From the NCBI GenBank assembly GCA_016742215.1, contig JACVCC010000002.1, positions 354,501 to 418,500 on the forward strand: a stretch of DNA of 64,000 nt, written 5' to 3'. Made by a program: the position numbers and the translations under genes. This DNA comes from Brevundimonas sp. GTDB lineage: Bacteria > Pseudomonadota > Alphaproteobacteria > Caulobacterales > Caulobacteraceae. Positions 45,185 through 53,674 of the stretch are shown piece after piece. Every line of letters starts with the position of its first letter. The first letter of the stretch is position 1. Below the pieces are notes generated by a model. That model ran no database searches. It was not told where the DNA came from and saw only the letters and a program-made list of their open reading frames with translations.

Positions 45185-45928
45185 GTGGGTTCGGTTGTTC
45201 AAGGCAAGGTTGCGGTCGTTACCGGCGGTGCATCGGGCATAGGGGCCGCGGTTGTGGACCTTCTGCGCGCCGAAGGCGCAGTCGTGGTTGCGGTGGATTT
45301 GGCCCAGGCGGACGTGCCGCTGACGGATCAGGGCGGCGCGTTGCAGATGGACGTGTCCGATCCGGCTTCGGTCGAAGCGGGCTTCGAGGCGGTCGTCGCC
45401 GCATGCGGTCGAATCGATGTGCTTGTGAACAGCGCCGGTATCGCGCGCGAGCAGCCCTTCCTCGACACCCCCCTGGATGCCTTCGACAGGATCATCGCGG
45501 TCAATCTGCGCGGCAGCTTCATCACCGGTCAGGCGGCGGCGCGCCGGATGGTGGCCAACGGCGGCGGCTCGATCATCAACATCGGCAGCGTGTCGGGCCT
45601 GCTGGGCAATGCCGGGCGCAGCGCCTATGGCGCGTCCAAGGGCGGCGTGACGACCCTGAGCAAGGTCATGGCTGTCGATCTGGCGTCGCAGGGCGTGCGT
45701 GTGAACGTCGTCGCGCCGGGGCCGGTGGAGACTCCGCTGGTGGCCCAGGTGCATTCGGCCAAGACGCGGGCTGACTGGGGCGTGCGGACGCCGGCCGGGC
45801 GCTATGGCACGCCGGAGGAGATCGCAGCGGCGGTGCTGTTCCTGGCCTCGGACGCGTCCAGCTATGTCACCGGCCACGTCCTGACCGTGGACGGCGGCTT
45901 CATGGCGCAGGGCCTGCCTGCGCGCTGA
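45185..45928 (+). CDS. SDR family oxidoreductase in the IclR regulon
   Basis: The 247-residue NAD(P)-dependent dehydrogenase has the cofactor motif TGGASGIGAAV, an acidic residue (AVDLAQAD) that favours NAD, NSAG, catalytic Ser (NIGSVSG), YGASKGG (Tyr-x-x-x-Lys) and the C-terminal VDGGFMAQG. The GTG at 45185 is chosen because AAAGGGAGAG precedes it; the upstream frame passes through the operator-like repeats. It is divergent from the PPC/TRAP operon. It may carry out the 3-hydroxyacyl or alcohol oxidation step before thiolysis. Confidence 0.88.
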   Translation: MGSVVQGKVAVVTGGASGIGAAVVDLLRAEGAVVVAVDLAQADVPLTDQGGALQMDVSDPASVEAGFEAVVAACGRIDVLVNSAGIAREQPFLDTPLDAFDRIIAVNLRGSFITGQAAARRMVANGGGSIINIGSVSGLLGNAGRSAYGASKGGVTTLSKVMAVDLASQGVRVNVVAPGPVETPLVAQVHSAKTRADWGVRTPAGRYGTPEEIAAAVLFLASDASSYVTGHVLTVDGGFMAQGLPAR

Positions 45929-45931
45929 GCG

Positions 45932-47158
45932 TCAGTTCGCTGCCGCGCAACCGGCGTCCGGATGCGCCAGCAGGCCCAGGTCGATCGCGTTCGCCATCGC
46001 CTCGTAGCCGGCGTCGTTGGGATGCAGGCGGTCATCACGACTGTAGACCGTCTGCATCGCCTCAGGATTGGCCGGGTCGCGGGTGGCGGCGTCGAAGTCT
46101 GCGACCCCGGCGAAGGCGTCATTCTCACGAATGAAGGCGTTCAGCGTGCGACGGGTGTCGGCCGAGCGGGCATCGTAGCGTTCCGACCCGTCGAAGGGCA
46201 TGACCGTGCCGCCGATCAGACGGACGCCGTGCAGGGCCAGTCGGTCGGCGATCTGGCGATAGCCGGCGATAACGGTCGAGGCGTCGAGACCGGGCTGGGA
46301 CGGGTCGCCGGAGTGGCGGATGTCATTGATGCCCTCGATCAGGATGACGAAGTCCACGCGCGGCTGGGACAGAACGTCCCGGTCCAGACGCATCAGGACG
46401 CTGGGGCTGCGGCCATGGCGGATCACCTGATTGCCACTGATGCCGGCGTTCACGACGACATAGCCGCCGGGGCAGGTGTCGTGCAGGCGCTGCGCCAGCA
46501 CGGAGGGCCAGTCGGCGTTGGCGCCGAGGGTCGAGGTGGCGCCTTCGGTGATCGAGTCGCCCAAGGCCACGATGACAACCGGCGACCGCTCCGTCTCGCC
46601 CAGCACCGCCGAGATCACCGACTGGCGGCGGACGAGTTCGGCGTCGTCGGCGACCGCGGCGTCGCCCTGACCAATGCGGACAGGCGTGCGACGTACGGCG
46701 CCGCGCACCGAGCCGGGAAGGTAGGTCTGGACCGTGATGGTCTCGAAGACCTCGATGTCGGCGGGGACGGGGTCGCTGAACATCACCTGCCCGGGCGGCA
46801 GGTCGATCGCTGTCTGGCCGCTGAAGGTCAGACGCACGGTCCGGCCGTCGGCGGTCAGGGTCATGCCGCCGATGCTGAGGGGCTCCACACCGACTTCGTT
46901 GCTGACGCGCAGGCGCAGGGTGCGAGCGGCGGCGCCCAGCCGGATGTCCTGACGGACGGTCTGGTTCTCATACGAGAGCGGAGCCTCCGGCGTGCCGTCG
47001 AAGCGCGGCGGGGCGGGGGAGGCGGTCCAGAGGGGCGCCCAGGTCGCGTTCGGGGGAGAATGGCCTTCCGCGACCTGGGCCGCGGCGAGCGGCGCGGCCG
47101 ACAAAAACACAAGAGCAGCAAAGGCTCCGACTGCGCGCGCTCGCCGGATCGGGGTCAC
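45932..47158 (-). CDS. Secreted SGNH/GDSL hydrolase (candidate alginate acetyl esterase)
   Basis: The 408-residue protein has a signal peptide (AFAALVFLSAAPLAAAQ). A beta-sandwich-like N-terminal region of about 170 residues precedes the SGNH hydrolase: block I VVIVALGDSITEGATS, block II NAGISGNQVI, block III EGINDIRHSG, and block V DDRLHPNDAG carrying the Asp-His. This is a serine esterase of the carbohydrate-esterase-like type. The GTG start overlaps the stop of the SDR gene by four bases, making it the last gene of the alginate operon. Bacterial alginates are O-acetylated, so removal of acetyl groups is the likely role; the family alone does not prove it. Confidence 0.85.
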   Translation of the reverse strand: MTPIRRARAVGAFAALVFLSAAPLAAAQVAEGHSPPNATWAPLWTASPAPPRFDGTPEAPLSYENQTVRQDIRLGAAARTLRLRVSNEVGVEPLSIGGMTLTADGRTVRLTFSGQTAIDLPPGQVMFSDPVPADIEVFETITVQTYLPGSVRGAVRRTPVRIGQGDAAVADDAELVRRQSVISAVLGETERSPVVIVALGDSITEGATSTLGANADWPSVLAQRLHDTCPGGYVVVNAGISGNQVIRHGRSPSVLMRLDRDVLSQPRVDFVILIEGINDIRHSGDPSQPGLDASTVIAGYRQIADRLALHGVRLIGGTVMPFDGSERYDARSADTRRTLNAFIRENDAFAGVADFDAATRDPANPEAMQTVYSRDDRLHPNDAGYEAMANAIDLGLLAHPDAGCAAAN

Positions 47159-47907
47159 GAGAAGAAGGTCCCGCCGTTGACGTCCAGGTTCACGCCGGTG
47201 ACGAAGGCGGCGTCGTCCGAGGCCAGGTAGGCGACGGTGCGGGCCACTTCGGCGGCATTGCCCTGACGACGCAGGGGCGTGGCCGCGGCGACGGCCGTGC
47301 GGACCTCGGCCTTGGTGAAGTCGTCGTGGAAGCGGGTCGCGATCATGCCGCAGGTCAGGGCGTTCACGCGGATGCCCTGCGGGCCCAGTTCCTTGGCCAT
47401 GGCGCGGGTGAAGGTCATCACCGCGCCCTTGGCCGTGGCGTAGATCGAGGCGCCGGGGCCGCCGCCGTCGCGACCAGCCTGCGAAGCGAAGTTCACGATC
47501 GCCCCGCCTTCGGCCATGTGCGGCACGGTCGCGCGGGTGACGAGGTAGGTCGACTTCAGGTTCAGGTTCATGACCGTGTCGAAGAAGGCCTCGTCGATCT
47601 CGGCCAGCGGACGACGCTGGACCATGCCGCCGGTCAGGTTGACCAGAATGTCGACCCGGGGACCGAAGGCGGCCAGGGCGGCGTCGACCAGACCGGCGGC
47701 CTGATCGGCCTGCGTCAGGTCGGCGCGATGCAGGATCGCCTCACCGCCGGCCTCCTTGATCGTCGCCAGGGTCGCCGAGGCCGAGGCCTCGTCGTTGGCG
47801 TAGTTGATGACCACCCGGGCGCCTTCGGCTGCCAGTTTGATCGAGACCTCGCGGCCGATGTCGCGTCCACCGCCGGTGACGATGGCGACCTTGCCCTGCA
47901 AGCGCAT
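47155..47907 (-). CDS. SDR family oxidoreductase, probable DEH reductase of alginate catabolism
   Basis: The 250-residue enzyme has TGGGRDIGREVSIKLA, NLTGG, catalytic Ser (NFASQAG), SIYATAKGAV (Tyr-x-x-x-Lys) and VNGGTFFS at the end. In alginate-degrading bacteria an SDR reduces the unsaturated-uronate product DEH (4-deoxy-L-erythro-5-hexoseulose uronate) to KDG. The gene directly follows the transporter gene and precedes the esterase with four-base overlap. Specific activity and NADH/NADPH preference are inferred from operon position. KDG kinase and aldolase genes are not in the window. Confidence 0.85.
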   Translation of the reverse strand: MRLQGKVAIVTGGGRDIGREVSIKLAAEGARVVINYANDEASASATLATIKEAGGEAILHRADLTQADQAAGLVDAALAAFGPRVDILVNLTGGMVQRRPLAEIDEAFFDTVMNLNLKSTYLVTRATVPHMAEGGAIVNFASQAGRDGGGPGASIYATAKGAVMTFTRAMAKELGPQGIRVNALTCGMIATRFHDDFTKAEVRTAVAAATPLRRQGNAAEVARTVAYLASDDAAFVTGVNLDVNGGTFFS

Positions 47908-49206
47908 TCAGGAATCCTTGTTGATCGAAGACTTCGGCTGAACGGGCGCGATGCGTCCCATGACCAGCCAGATGGAGAGGAGGGAGAGCGGCACCAGCGC
48001 CGCCACCAGGATGAAGATCGGCCCGTAGGAGACCTTGGTCATCGCCGGCACCAGCCAGGTGGTGATCAGGGTGCCCGCCACGGCCGCCATGCCGCCGATG
48101 CCGGCCAGCGAGCCGACCGAACGACCGTCGAACATGTCGCCGGGTATGGTCTGGATGTTGCCGATCGCGACCTGGAAGCCGAACAGCACGCCGGCGATGA
48201 CGATGACCGCCAGCGTCGGATCGGTGATCTGCGGGGCCGCGATCAGGCAGGGCGCCATGATCAGGCCGCCCAGGGTGATCGACAGCTTGCGGGCTATGTC
48301 GACGCCGCGGCCCGACTTGATCAGCCAGCCCGACAGCCAGCCGCCGAACAGGCTGCCGATCGCCGCGCCCACGAAGGGCACCCAGGCGAAGATGCCGATC
48401 TGCTTGATGTCGAAGCCGAAGGTCTCGGCCAGATAGAGTGGCAGCCACGAGACGAACAGCCACCAGATCGGGTCGAGGAAGAAGCGCGACAGGATCAGGC
48501 CCCAGCTCTCGCGGTGGCTGAGCAGCTGACGCACGGTGGGGACATAGGCTCCGGTCGCAGGCGTGACGCCGACGGGAGCCTCGACCGGCTGGACCTTCGA
48601 GTTCTCCAGCGCCTGTTCAGCCGCAGCGGCCCAGCCCTCGCGGTTCGGGCCGGCCTTGTAGATGATCAGCCACGGCAGCAGCCAGATGAAGCCCAGCACG
48701 CCGATCAGCAGGAAGGTGCCCTTCCAGCCCAGTGACAGGAACAGCAGGGCGATCAGCGGCGCCGAGACGATGGCCCCGACAGAGGCGCCCGCGTTGAAGA
48801 TGCCTTGGGCGAAGGCGCGCTCGGTCGGCGGGAACCACTCGGCATTGGCCTTCACAGCGCCCGGCCAGGCGCCGGCCTCGGAGATCCCCAGCATGGCGCG
48901 GAAGATGCTGAACGACAGGATGGAGTTGGCCATGGCGTGCAGGGCGATCGAGATCGACCAGGCGCCGATCGACAGGGCGAAGCCCAGCCGCACGCCGATG
49001 GCGTCGAACAGCTTGCCGAAGACGAACTGGCCGATGGCGTAGAAGACCATGAAGATGGTCACCAGGGCCGCGTAGTCCTCCTTGGTCGCGCCGATTTCGG
49101 GCGCAATCTCGGGCCACATTACGGCTAGCGCATTGCGGTCGATGTAGTTGATCACCGTGGCGACGGCGATCAGGCCGATGATGACCCAACGGAGGTTCTT
49201 CTTCAT
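47908..49206 (-). CDS. MFS transporter, hexuronate/ExuT-like (ACS family)
   Basis: The 432-residue carrier has about 12 helices. LRWVIIGLIAVATVINYIDR at the start, FGKLFDAIGVRLGF in the first loop, and GISEAGAWPGAVKANAEWFP are signatures of the anion:cation symporter group that contains ExuT and DgoT. The start at 49206 (MKKNLRW) shares its A with the PL17 stop; a longer frame upstream lies inside PL17. In this operon it should import unsaturated uronate monomers or DEH across the inner membrane. Confidence 0.9.
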   Translation of the reverse strand: MKKNLRWVIIGLIAVATVINYIDRNALAVMWPEIAPEIGATKEDYAALVTIFMVFYAIGQFVFGKLFDAIGVRLGFALSIGAWSISIALHAMANSILSFSIFRAMLGISEAGAWPGAVKANAEWFPPTERAFAQGIFNAGASVGAIVSAPLIALLFLSLGWKGTFLLIGVLGFIWLLPWLIIYKAGPNREGWAAAAEQALENSKVQPVEAPVGVTPATGAYVPTVRQLLSHRESWGLILSRFFLDPIWWLFVSWLPLYLAETFGFDIKQIGIFAWVPFVGAAIGSLFGGWLSGWLIKSGRGVDIARKLSITLGGLIMAPCLIAAPQITDPTLAVIVIAGVLFGFQVAIGNIQTIPGDMFDGRSVGSLAGIGGMAAVAGTLITTWLVPAMTKVSYGPIFILVAALVPLSLLSIWLVMGRIAPVQPKSSINKDS

Positions 49207-51449
49207 CAGCGGGTCTCCCGATCGAAGCGGGCCCAGGGGCCCGTCCATTCATAGGTCTGGCCGCCGGACTGGATGCGGTGGCGTTGGGTGGCGGCGCCCG
49301 GATCGTCGGCGATGCCGAGCGCCAGCGTCTTGCCGGAGGCGAGGGTGATGACGATCAGTTCGGCCCCGTCGCCGCGCGCGCGGTCGATGTCGCGGATGCG
49401 ACTGGTCGAGCCCGACACCGTCTCGGCCGTGCCGTCATAGGCCCCGTGCGGCTCCAGAACGGCGACGAAGCTGGCGTCGGCCTGACCGTCCATGCGGCGG
49501 ATCAGGGCCTGTTCGCGGCGCAGGTTGAAGTTGGGGTCGTTGGCCCCGCTCTCGACCAGCAGCGCACGAGTCGGGGCCGAGGCCGTGAAGCGGTAGGTAT
49601 AGAACCGGCCGTCCAGCAGCCAGGTCAGGCTGCGACTGCCCTCGGCGGCCTCCGACTGGGCGTCGACCCAGAGATGCTCGTAGCCGGCGCGGTCGCCCAA
49701 CACCGGCCGCTCGGCCAGTGCCCGGCGGGCCTCGAAGCCCTGGGTGATGATGTGGCCGTTGAAGTGGAGCGGCAGATCATAGAGCGCCGGGCTGCTTCCA
49801 TCGGCGCGCATCAGGTCGATGGCGATCGGGAAGTTCAGGTCCGGATGGCTGACCATGGCCAGGGTGCGGGTCAGGACCACGCCCGGATAGGCGTCGGCGG
49901 TCCGGCCCGAGGCGATCTGCACGCCGTGGGCCTCGTCGAGCTCGAACAGCAGCGGGGTGGTGCCGTGTTCCTCGCCCACGCGCCAGTCGGCGCCGAAATG
50001 GCTCTGGCCGTTCACGACAAGGGTGTTGTGAGCGACGGTCTGCATCGCCCAGCTGTCGTTCTCCGGCAGGTAGCGACCGCCTTCCTTGGCCTCGATGTTC
50101 AGGAAGCGCGCCGCGCCGTAGTCGGTCACCACGGGATTGCCGTTGTCATAGAACAGCCAGTTCAGGCGGTCGAAATGGCCGTGGCCCTGACCCTGCTGGG
50201 TGTTCTTCATCACCAGCGCCTGACCGTCCGGGCCGTTGGCTCGGAAGAAGACCAGATTGCCCAGGTCGCCGTTCGGCCCGTCGCGAAGCTGCATCGAGCG
50301 GAAGTCGAACGGTTGGGCCTGACCCTCCGCAACACCGCGCGCGATGGCGAGGCCGTCGGGGGAGAGCAGGGTGCGGCCCTGTTCGCGGGCGATGGTCAGC
50401 AGGCCGGGATCCTGCGTCTGGGAATAGGCGATGGCGACGCCCGTGACGATCTCCTCGCTGCGGATGCTCTTGTCCGGCATCGCGTCATTGATCGGCACGA
50501 TTAGGCCGTCGTAGGTCGCCTGCAGCAGGGAATCGACCGCCTTCAGCAGCACCCCGTCGCGACGCTGGAAGATGCCGCGATCGGGCTCATTCTGCTGGAT
50601 CGCGCGTGCGAAGATGATGAAGGGCGCCAGGGCGTAGCGTTGATAGTAGGGCCCCTCGGCATAGTAGCCGTCCGGCGAGAACAGCAGGTCGACCTGCCGC
50701 AGGAAGCCGGCGTCGCCCCGGGACCTGCCCGTGCCGTCCAGCGCGCGGCGGACCAGCTCGGGATCGCGCAGCACATAGCCGGTCTGCCCCACGCCCGCGG
50801 TGGCCCAGGTGGCGTGGTTGTGGATGCGGTCGAAGTATTCGGCGTTGTCGCTGGACAGGAAGTTCGCCATTCGGCGGAAGACATCGTCGTCGATGCGCTG
50901 GCGGTCTGCCGGGCTCAGGGTGTCGCGGATCGCGTCATAGCCCTGGCTGCCATAGACCAGCCATACAGAGTCGTTCAGCGCCTGCCAGAACAGCTTGCCC
51001 CGCACCGAGGACCGCTCGACCGGGTGCAGACCCAGGGTCGGATAGAGGTCGGCGTAGGCCAGCAGGATGTCGCGGGCGAAGTCGGCATAGGCCCCGTCTC
51101 CGGTGATCCGGTACAGGGCGCCGGCCCCGGCGATCAGCTTGTAGTTGGCCTTGTGTTGCTCGTGCGAGGCGCCGCCGCCCGGATCGACCGGCTGGGGCAC
51201 GTTGACGCCAGCGGCCATCCCGGCGCGGACTTCGGCTTCGACGCGGGCGACCTCGGCGGCGAACATCGGATATCGGTCGCCGGCCTGGGCCATCGCCTGC
51301 CAGTCCGCCGGCGAGACGAGCACGGGACCGAAGTCGGCGGCTGCGGGGGCAGCAGCCTGTTGCGCGGCGGCCGGCGCTGCGGCCAGGGCCATCGGCGCGG
51401 CGGCGGCTCCGCAGGCGAGCAGCATCAGAAGCAGGGGGCGCTTGCTCAT
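49206..51449 (-). CDS. Oligoalginate lyase, polysaccharide lyase family 17
   Basis: The 747-residue secreted or periplasmic enzyme has a signal peptide (AAPMALAAAPAAAQ), an alpha/alpha-barrel domain and a C-terminal heparinase II/III-like beta-sheet domain. PL17 catalytic residues are visible: Asn-His in HNHATWATAG (about 210-211), Tyr in EGPYYQRYAL (about 267; spacing of 56 as in Alg17C), and a metal/structural His region GHGHFDRLNW. PL17 enzymes cut alginate oligomers exolytically to unsaturated monomers. The start overlaps the PL6 stop by four bases. It works after the PL6 lyase. Confidence 0.93.
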   Translation of the reverse strand: MSKRPLLLMLLACGAAAAPMALAAAPAAAQQAAAPAAADFGPVLVSPADWQAMAQAGDRYPMFAAEVARVEAEVRAGMAAGVNVPQPVDPGGGASHEQHKANYKLIAGAGALYRITGDGAYADFARDILLAYADLYPTLGLHPVERSSVRGKLFWQALNDSVWLVYGSQGYDAIRDTLSPADRQRIDDDVFRRMANFLSSDNAEYFDRIHNHATWATAGVGQTGYVLRDPELVRRALDGTGRSRGDAGFLRQVDLLFSPDGYYAEGPYYQRYALAPFIIFARAIQQNEPDRGIFQRRDGVLLKAVDSLLQATYDGLIVPINDAMPDKSIRSEEIVTGVAIAYSQTQDPGLLTIAREQGRTLLSPDGLAIARGVAEGQAQPFDFRSMQLRDGPNGDLGNLVFFRANGPDGQALVMKNTQQGQGHGHFDRLNWLFYDNGNPVVTDYGAARFLNIEAKEGGRYLPENDSWAMQTVAHNTLVVNGQSHFGADWRVGEEHGTTPLLFELDEAHGVQIASGRTADAYPGVVLTRTLAMVSHPDLNFPIAIDLMRADGSSPALYDLPLHFNGHIITQGFEARRALAERPVLGDRAGYEHLWVDAQSEAAEGSRSLTWLLDGRFYTYRFTASAPTRALLVESGANDPNFNLRREQALIRRMDGQADASFVAVLEPHGAYDGTAETVSGSTSRIRDIDRARGDGAELIVITLASGKTLALGIADDPGAATQRHRIQSGGQTYEWTGPWARFDRETR

Positions 51450-53674
51450 GGGGCGGTCTCCACGGCAGGGACGTTGGCGACCAGATCGGCAGTGCCGGTC
51501 AGGCTGTTGTCGCGCCAGATCAGAAGGGGTTCGCCCACGCGACGGAAGAAGCGGGCCGGGCCGCTGTCGACGAAGCGGTTGTCGGCGATCTCGGCGCGCT
51601 GGACGCCGTACAGGCGCAGCGAGGCCGGCTCGTCACCGCCCCGGCCGACACGCTCGAATGTCGAGCCGGTCACGGTCAGGCGTGGGCCGAAGGTGCTTTC
51701 GTCCGTGCCGCCCCGGTAGAGGTTCAGCATGGGGCCGGTCACATTGCGGAAGGTCGAGTCCACGATCTCGACCACCTCGGCATTGTAGGTCCCGAGATCC
51801 TGGGTCTCCGCGCGAGCGTCGATCACAGAGCCGGTCAGGCCATCGACGCTGACGTCCTCGAGGCGGATCAGGTCAGCAAGGGTGCGAGGCCCGGCCGAGA
51901 AGATGTTGAACGCGCGGTTGACGGTCATGTCCGAGAACCGGACGCTCTGTATCAGCAGGCGGTAGGAAGCGGCGCCGGTCCGGGCGCGGATCACGGCGTT
52001 GCCGGCCTCGTCCGGCGCTGACGCGCCCGAGATCGACAGGTTGGCCAGCTTCAGCGCTCCGCCGCGTTCGATCTCGAACAGGGTCGGACGCGAGAACAGG
52101 ATCCGGGCCGTTCCGTTGGCGGTGCCCTCGACCGTGACCGCGCGGGTGATCGACAGCACCTGGTTCACGACATAGTCGCCTGCGGCGAGCGTCACCCGAT
52201 CTCCGGGCTCGGCGACCGACAGGGCGGTGGTCAGGGTGTCCTCGCCGGGGGCGACGGTACGGACGCGGCCGCTGTCCAGGTCGGCGCTCGCCTGGCTCTT
52301 GGGATACCAGTCCACGCCCACGGCGCTGCGCGACACAAAGGCCAGATCGCGACGGGCGCCGACGCCGTCATGACCTTCGGGTGCGAACAGGCGTCCGCGG
52401 CCCCGGGTCACGGCGATCTCTGCCGTCTCGAAGCCGGGCAGGGCATGGCGGCGCGCGGGGGACTGTTCGTTGTTCGAGAAGTCGATGCCGCTCATGTCGC
52501 CCAAAATCCGCACCGGATCGCGGCCGTCGCGGTTGACGATCAGATTGTTGGCCATGCGGGTCGAGATCGGCGCAGCCGAACGCTCGTCGTCCATGCCGGC
52601 GCCGAGGAAGACCTCGCGCGCATCGACGATGGTGTTGTTCTCGATGATGGTGTCCGAGACCTGGACGTAGCGGTGCACCGGCGAGTTCGGCACACCGTAC
52701 ATGATCGTCAGGGCGCTGGCGAAGCCGGTCCCCGACAGGCCCTCCATGTAGTTGTTGCGCACGGTGTTGTTGCGATTGATCACCCGGATGCCGCCGGTGT
52801 TGACCACGCCATTGCCGATGAAGACGTTGTCCTCGACCAGATTGCCGTCGCCGTGCCGCAGCACCAGCGAGCCCTGGGCCTCGAAGAAGACGTTGCCGCG
52901 ATAGGTATTGCCGCCGGACTTGTTGGAGACGACTTCCACCTCGCCATTGGTGTGCTCGAACCAGTTCGCGGTGACGGTGGTGAAGGAGTTGGACGTCGAG
53001 TCATGGCTGGTGCCGACCCGGATCGTCTCGCCGCCGTTCGAGCCGAGGGTCGGGCGACGGCCGAAATAGTTGTGGTCGATCAGGTGATGGTTCTCGAGCC
53101 CCTGCTCGGCGTCGCGGACGACAACGAGGGTCGTACCCGCGTTGGTCTTGCCCACCAGATGGTTGTGATCGAACCGGTTGCGCTGGCCGTACAGGGCCAC
53201 CCAGTTGTCGCTCTCGTCCCGCTGCGGTTTGGAGAACCCATCGATGACGACGCCGGTGACGCGGCTGTAGTCGGCGCGGTCGGTGCGTGAGCGTCGGAAG
53301 GCGACGACCTCGCCAGTCGGTGACCAGCCGTCCCGGAACACCAGATTGGACACAACCAGATGCTGGCCGGCCATGCGCAGGTTGGACTGTCCGCTGATGA
53401 TCACGCCGCCGGGCGTCTGGGCCGTCAGGGTGATGGGGGCGCCCGAACGACCCTGACCGGTGAAGACAATCTGGAAGTCGCTCCAGACTCCGTCGGCCAG
53501 GGTGATGGTGTCGCCGGGGCGGGCCTGCCGCACCGCAGGCGCGAACTCGGCCTGGGTGCGCACAAGAACGTCCTCGGCCAGGGCTGCGCCCGGAAGGCTG
53601 AGGCCGGCGAAGGCGACAGCGGCGCAGAGTACGCGCGCCGCTTCACCCGTCCGCACTGAACTAGAAGCGAACAT
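51446..53674 (-). CDS. Alginate lyase, polysaccharide lyase family 6 (chondroitinase-B-like)
   Basis: The 742-residue protein has a signal peptide (AFAGLSLPGAALAE) and a right-handed beta-helix. The PL6 calcium/catalytic core is present: Lys in VEVVSNKSGGNTYRGN and Arg in GSLVLRHGDGN, 21 residues apart as in AlyGC. A second beta-helix-like domain follows from about residue 450, as in longer PL6 enzymes. PL6 lyases prefer MG/GG or MM links and make oligomers for the PL17 enzyme. The start ATG lies inside the last codons of the TonB receptor gene (14-base overlap), and the stop overlaps PL17. Confidence 0.92.
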   Translation of the reverse strand: MFASSSVRTGEAARVLCAAVAFAGLSLPGAALAEDVLVRTQAEFAPAVRQARPGDTITLADGVWSDFQIVFTGQGRSGAPITLTAQTPGGVIISGQSNLRMAGQHLVVSNLVFRDGWSPTGEVVAFRRSRTDRADYSRVTGVVIDGFSKPQRDESDNWVALYGQRNRFDHNHLVGKTNAGTTLVVVRDAEQGLENHHLIDHNYFGRRPTLGSNGGETIRVGTSHDSTSNSFTTVTANWFEHTNGEVEVVSNKSGGNTYRGNVFFEAQGSLVLRHGDGNLVEDNVFIGNGVVNTGGIRVINRNNTVRNNYMEGLSGTGFASALTIMYGVPNSPVHRYVQVSDTIIENNTIVDAREVFLGAGMDDERSAAPISTRMANNLIVNRDGRDPVRILGDMSGIDFSNNEQSPARRHALPGFETAEIAVTRGRGRLFAPEGHDGVGARRDLAFVSRSAVGVDWYPKSQASADLDSGRVRTVAPGEDTLTTALSVAEPGDRVTLAAGDYVVNQVLSITRAVTVEGTANGTARILFSRPTLFEIERGGALKLANLSISGASAPDEAGNAVIRARTGAASYRLLIQSVRFSDMTVNRAFNIFSAGPRTLADLIRLEDVSVDGLTGSVIDARAETQDLGTYNAEVVEIVDSTFRNVTGPMLNLYRGGTDESTFGPRLTVTGSTFERVGRGGDEPASLRLYGVQRAEIADNRFVDSGPARFFRRVGEPLLIWRDNSLTGTADLVANVPAVETAP

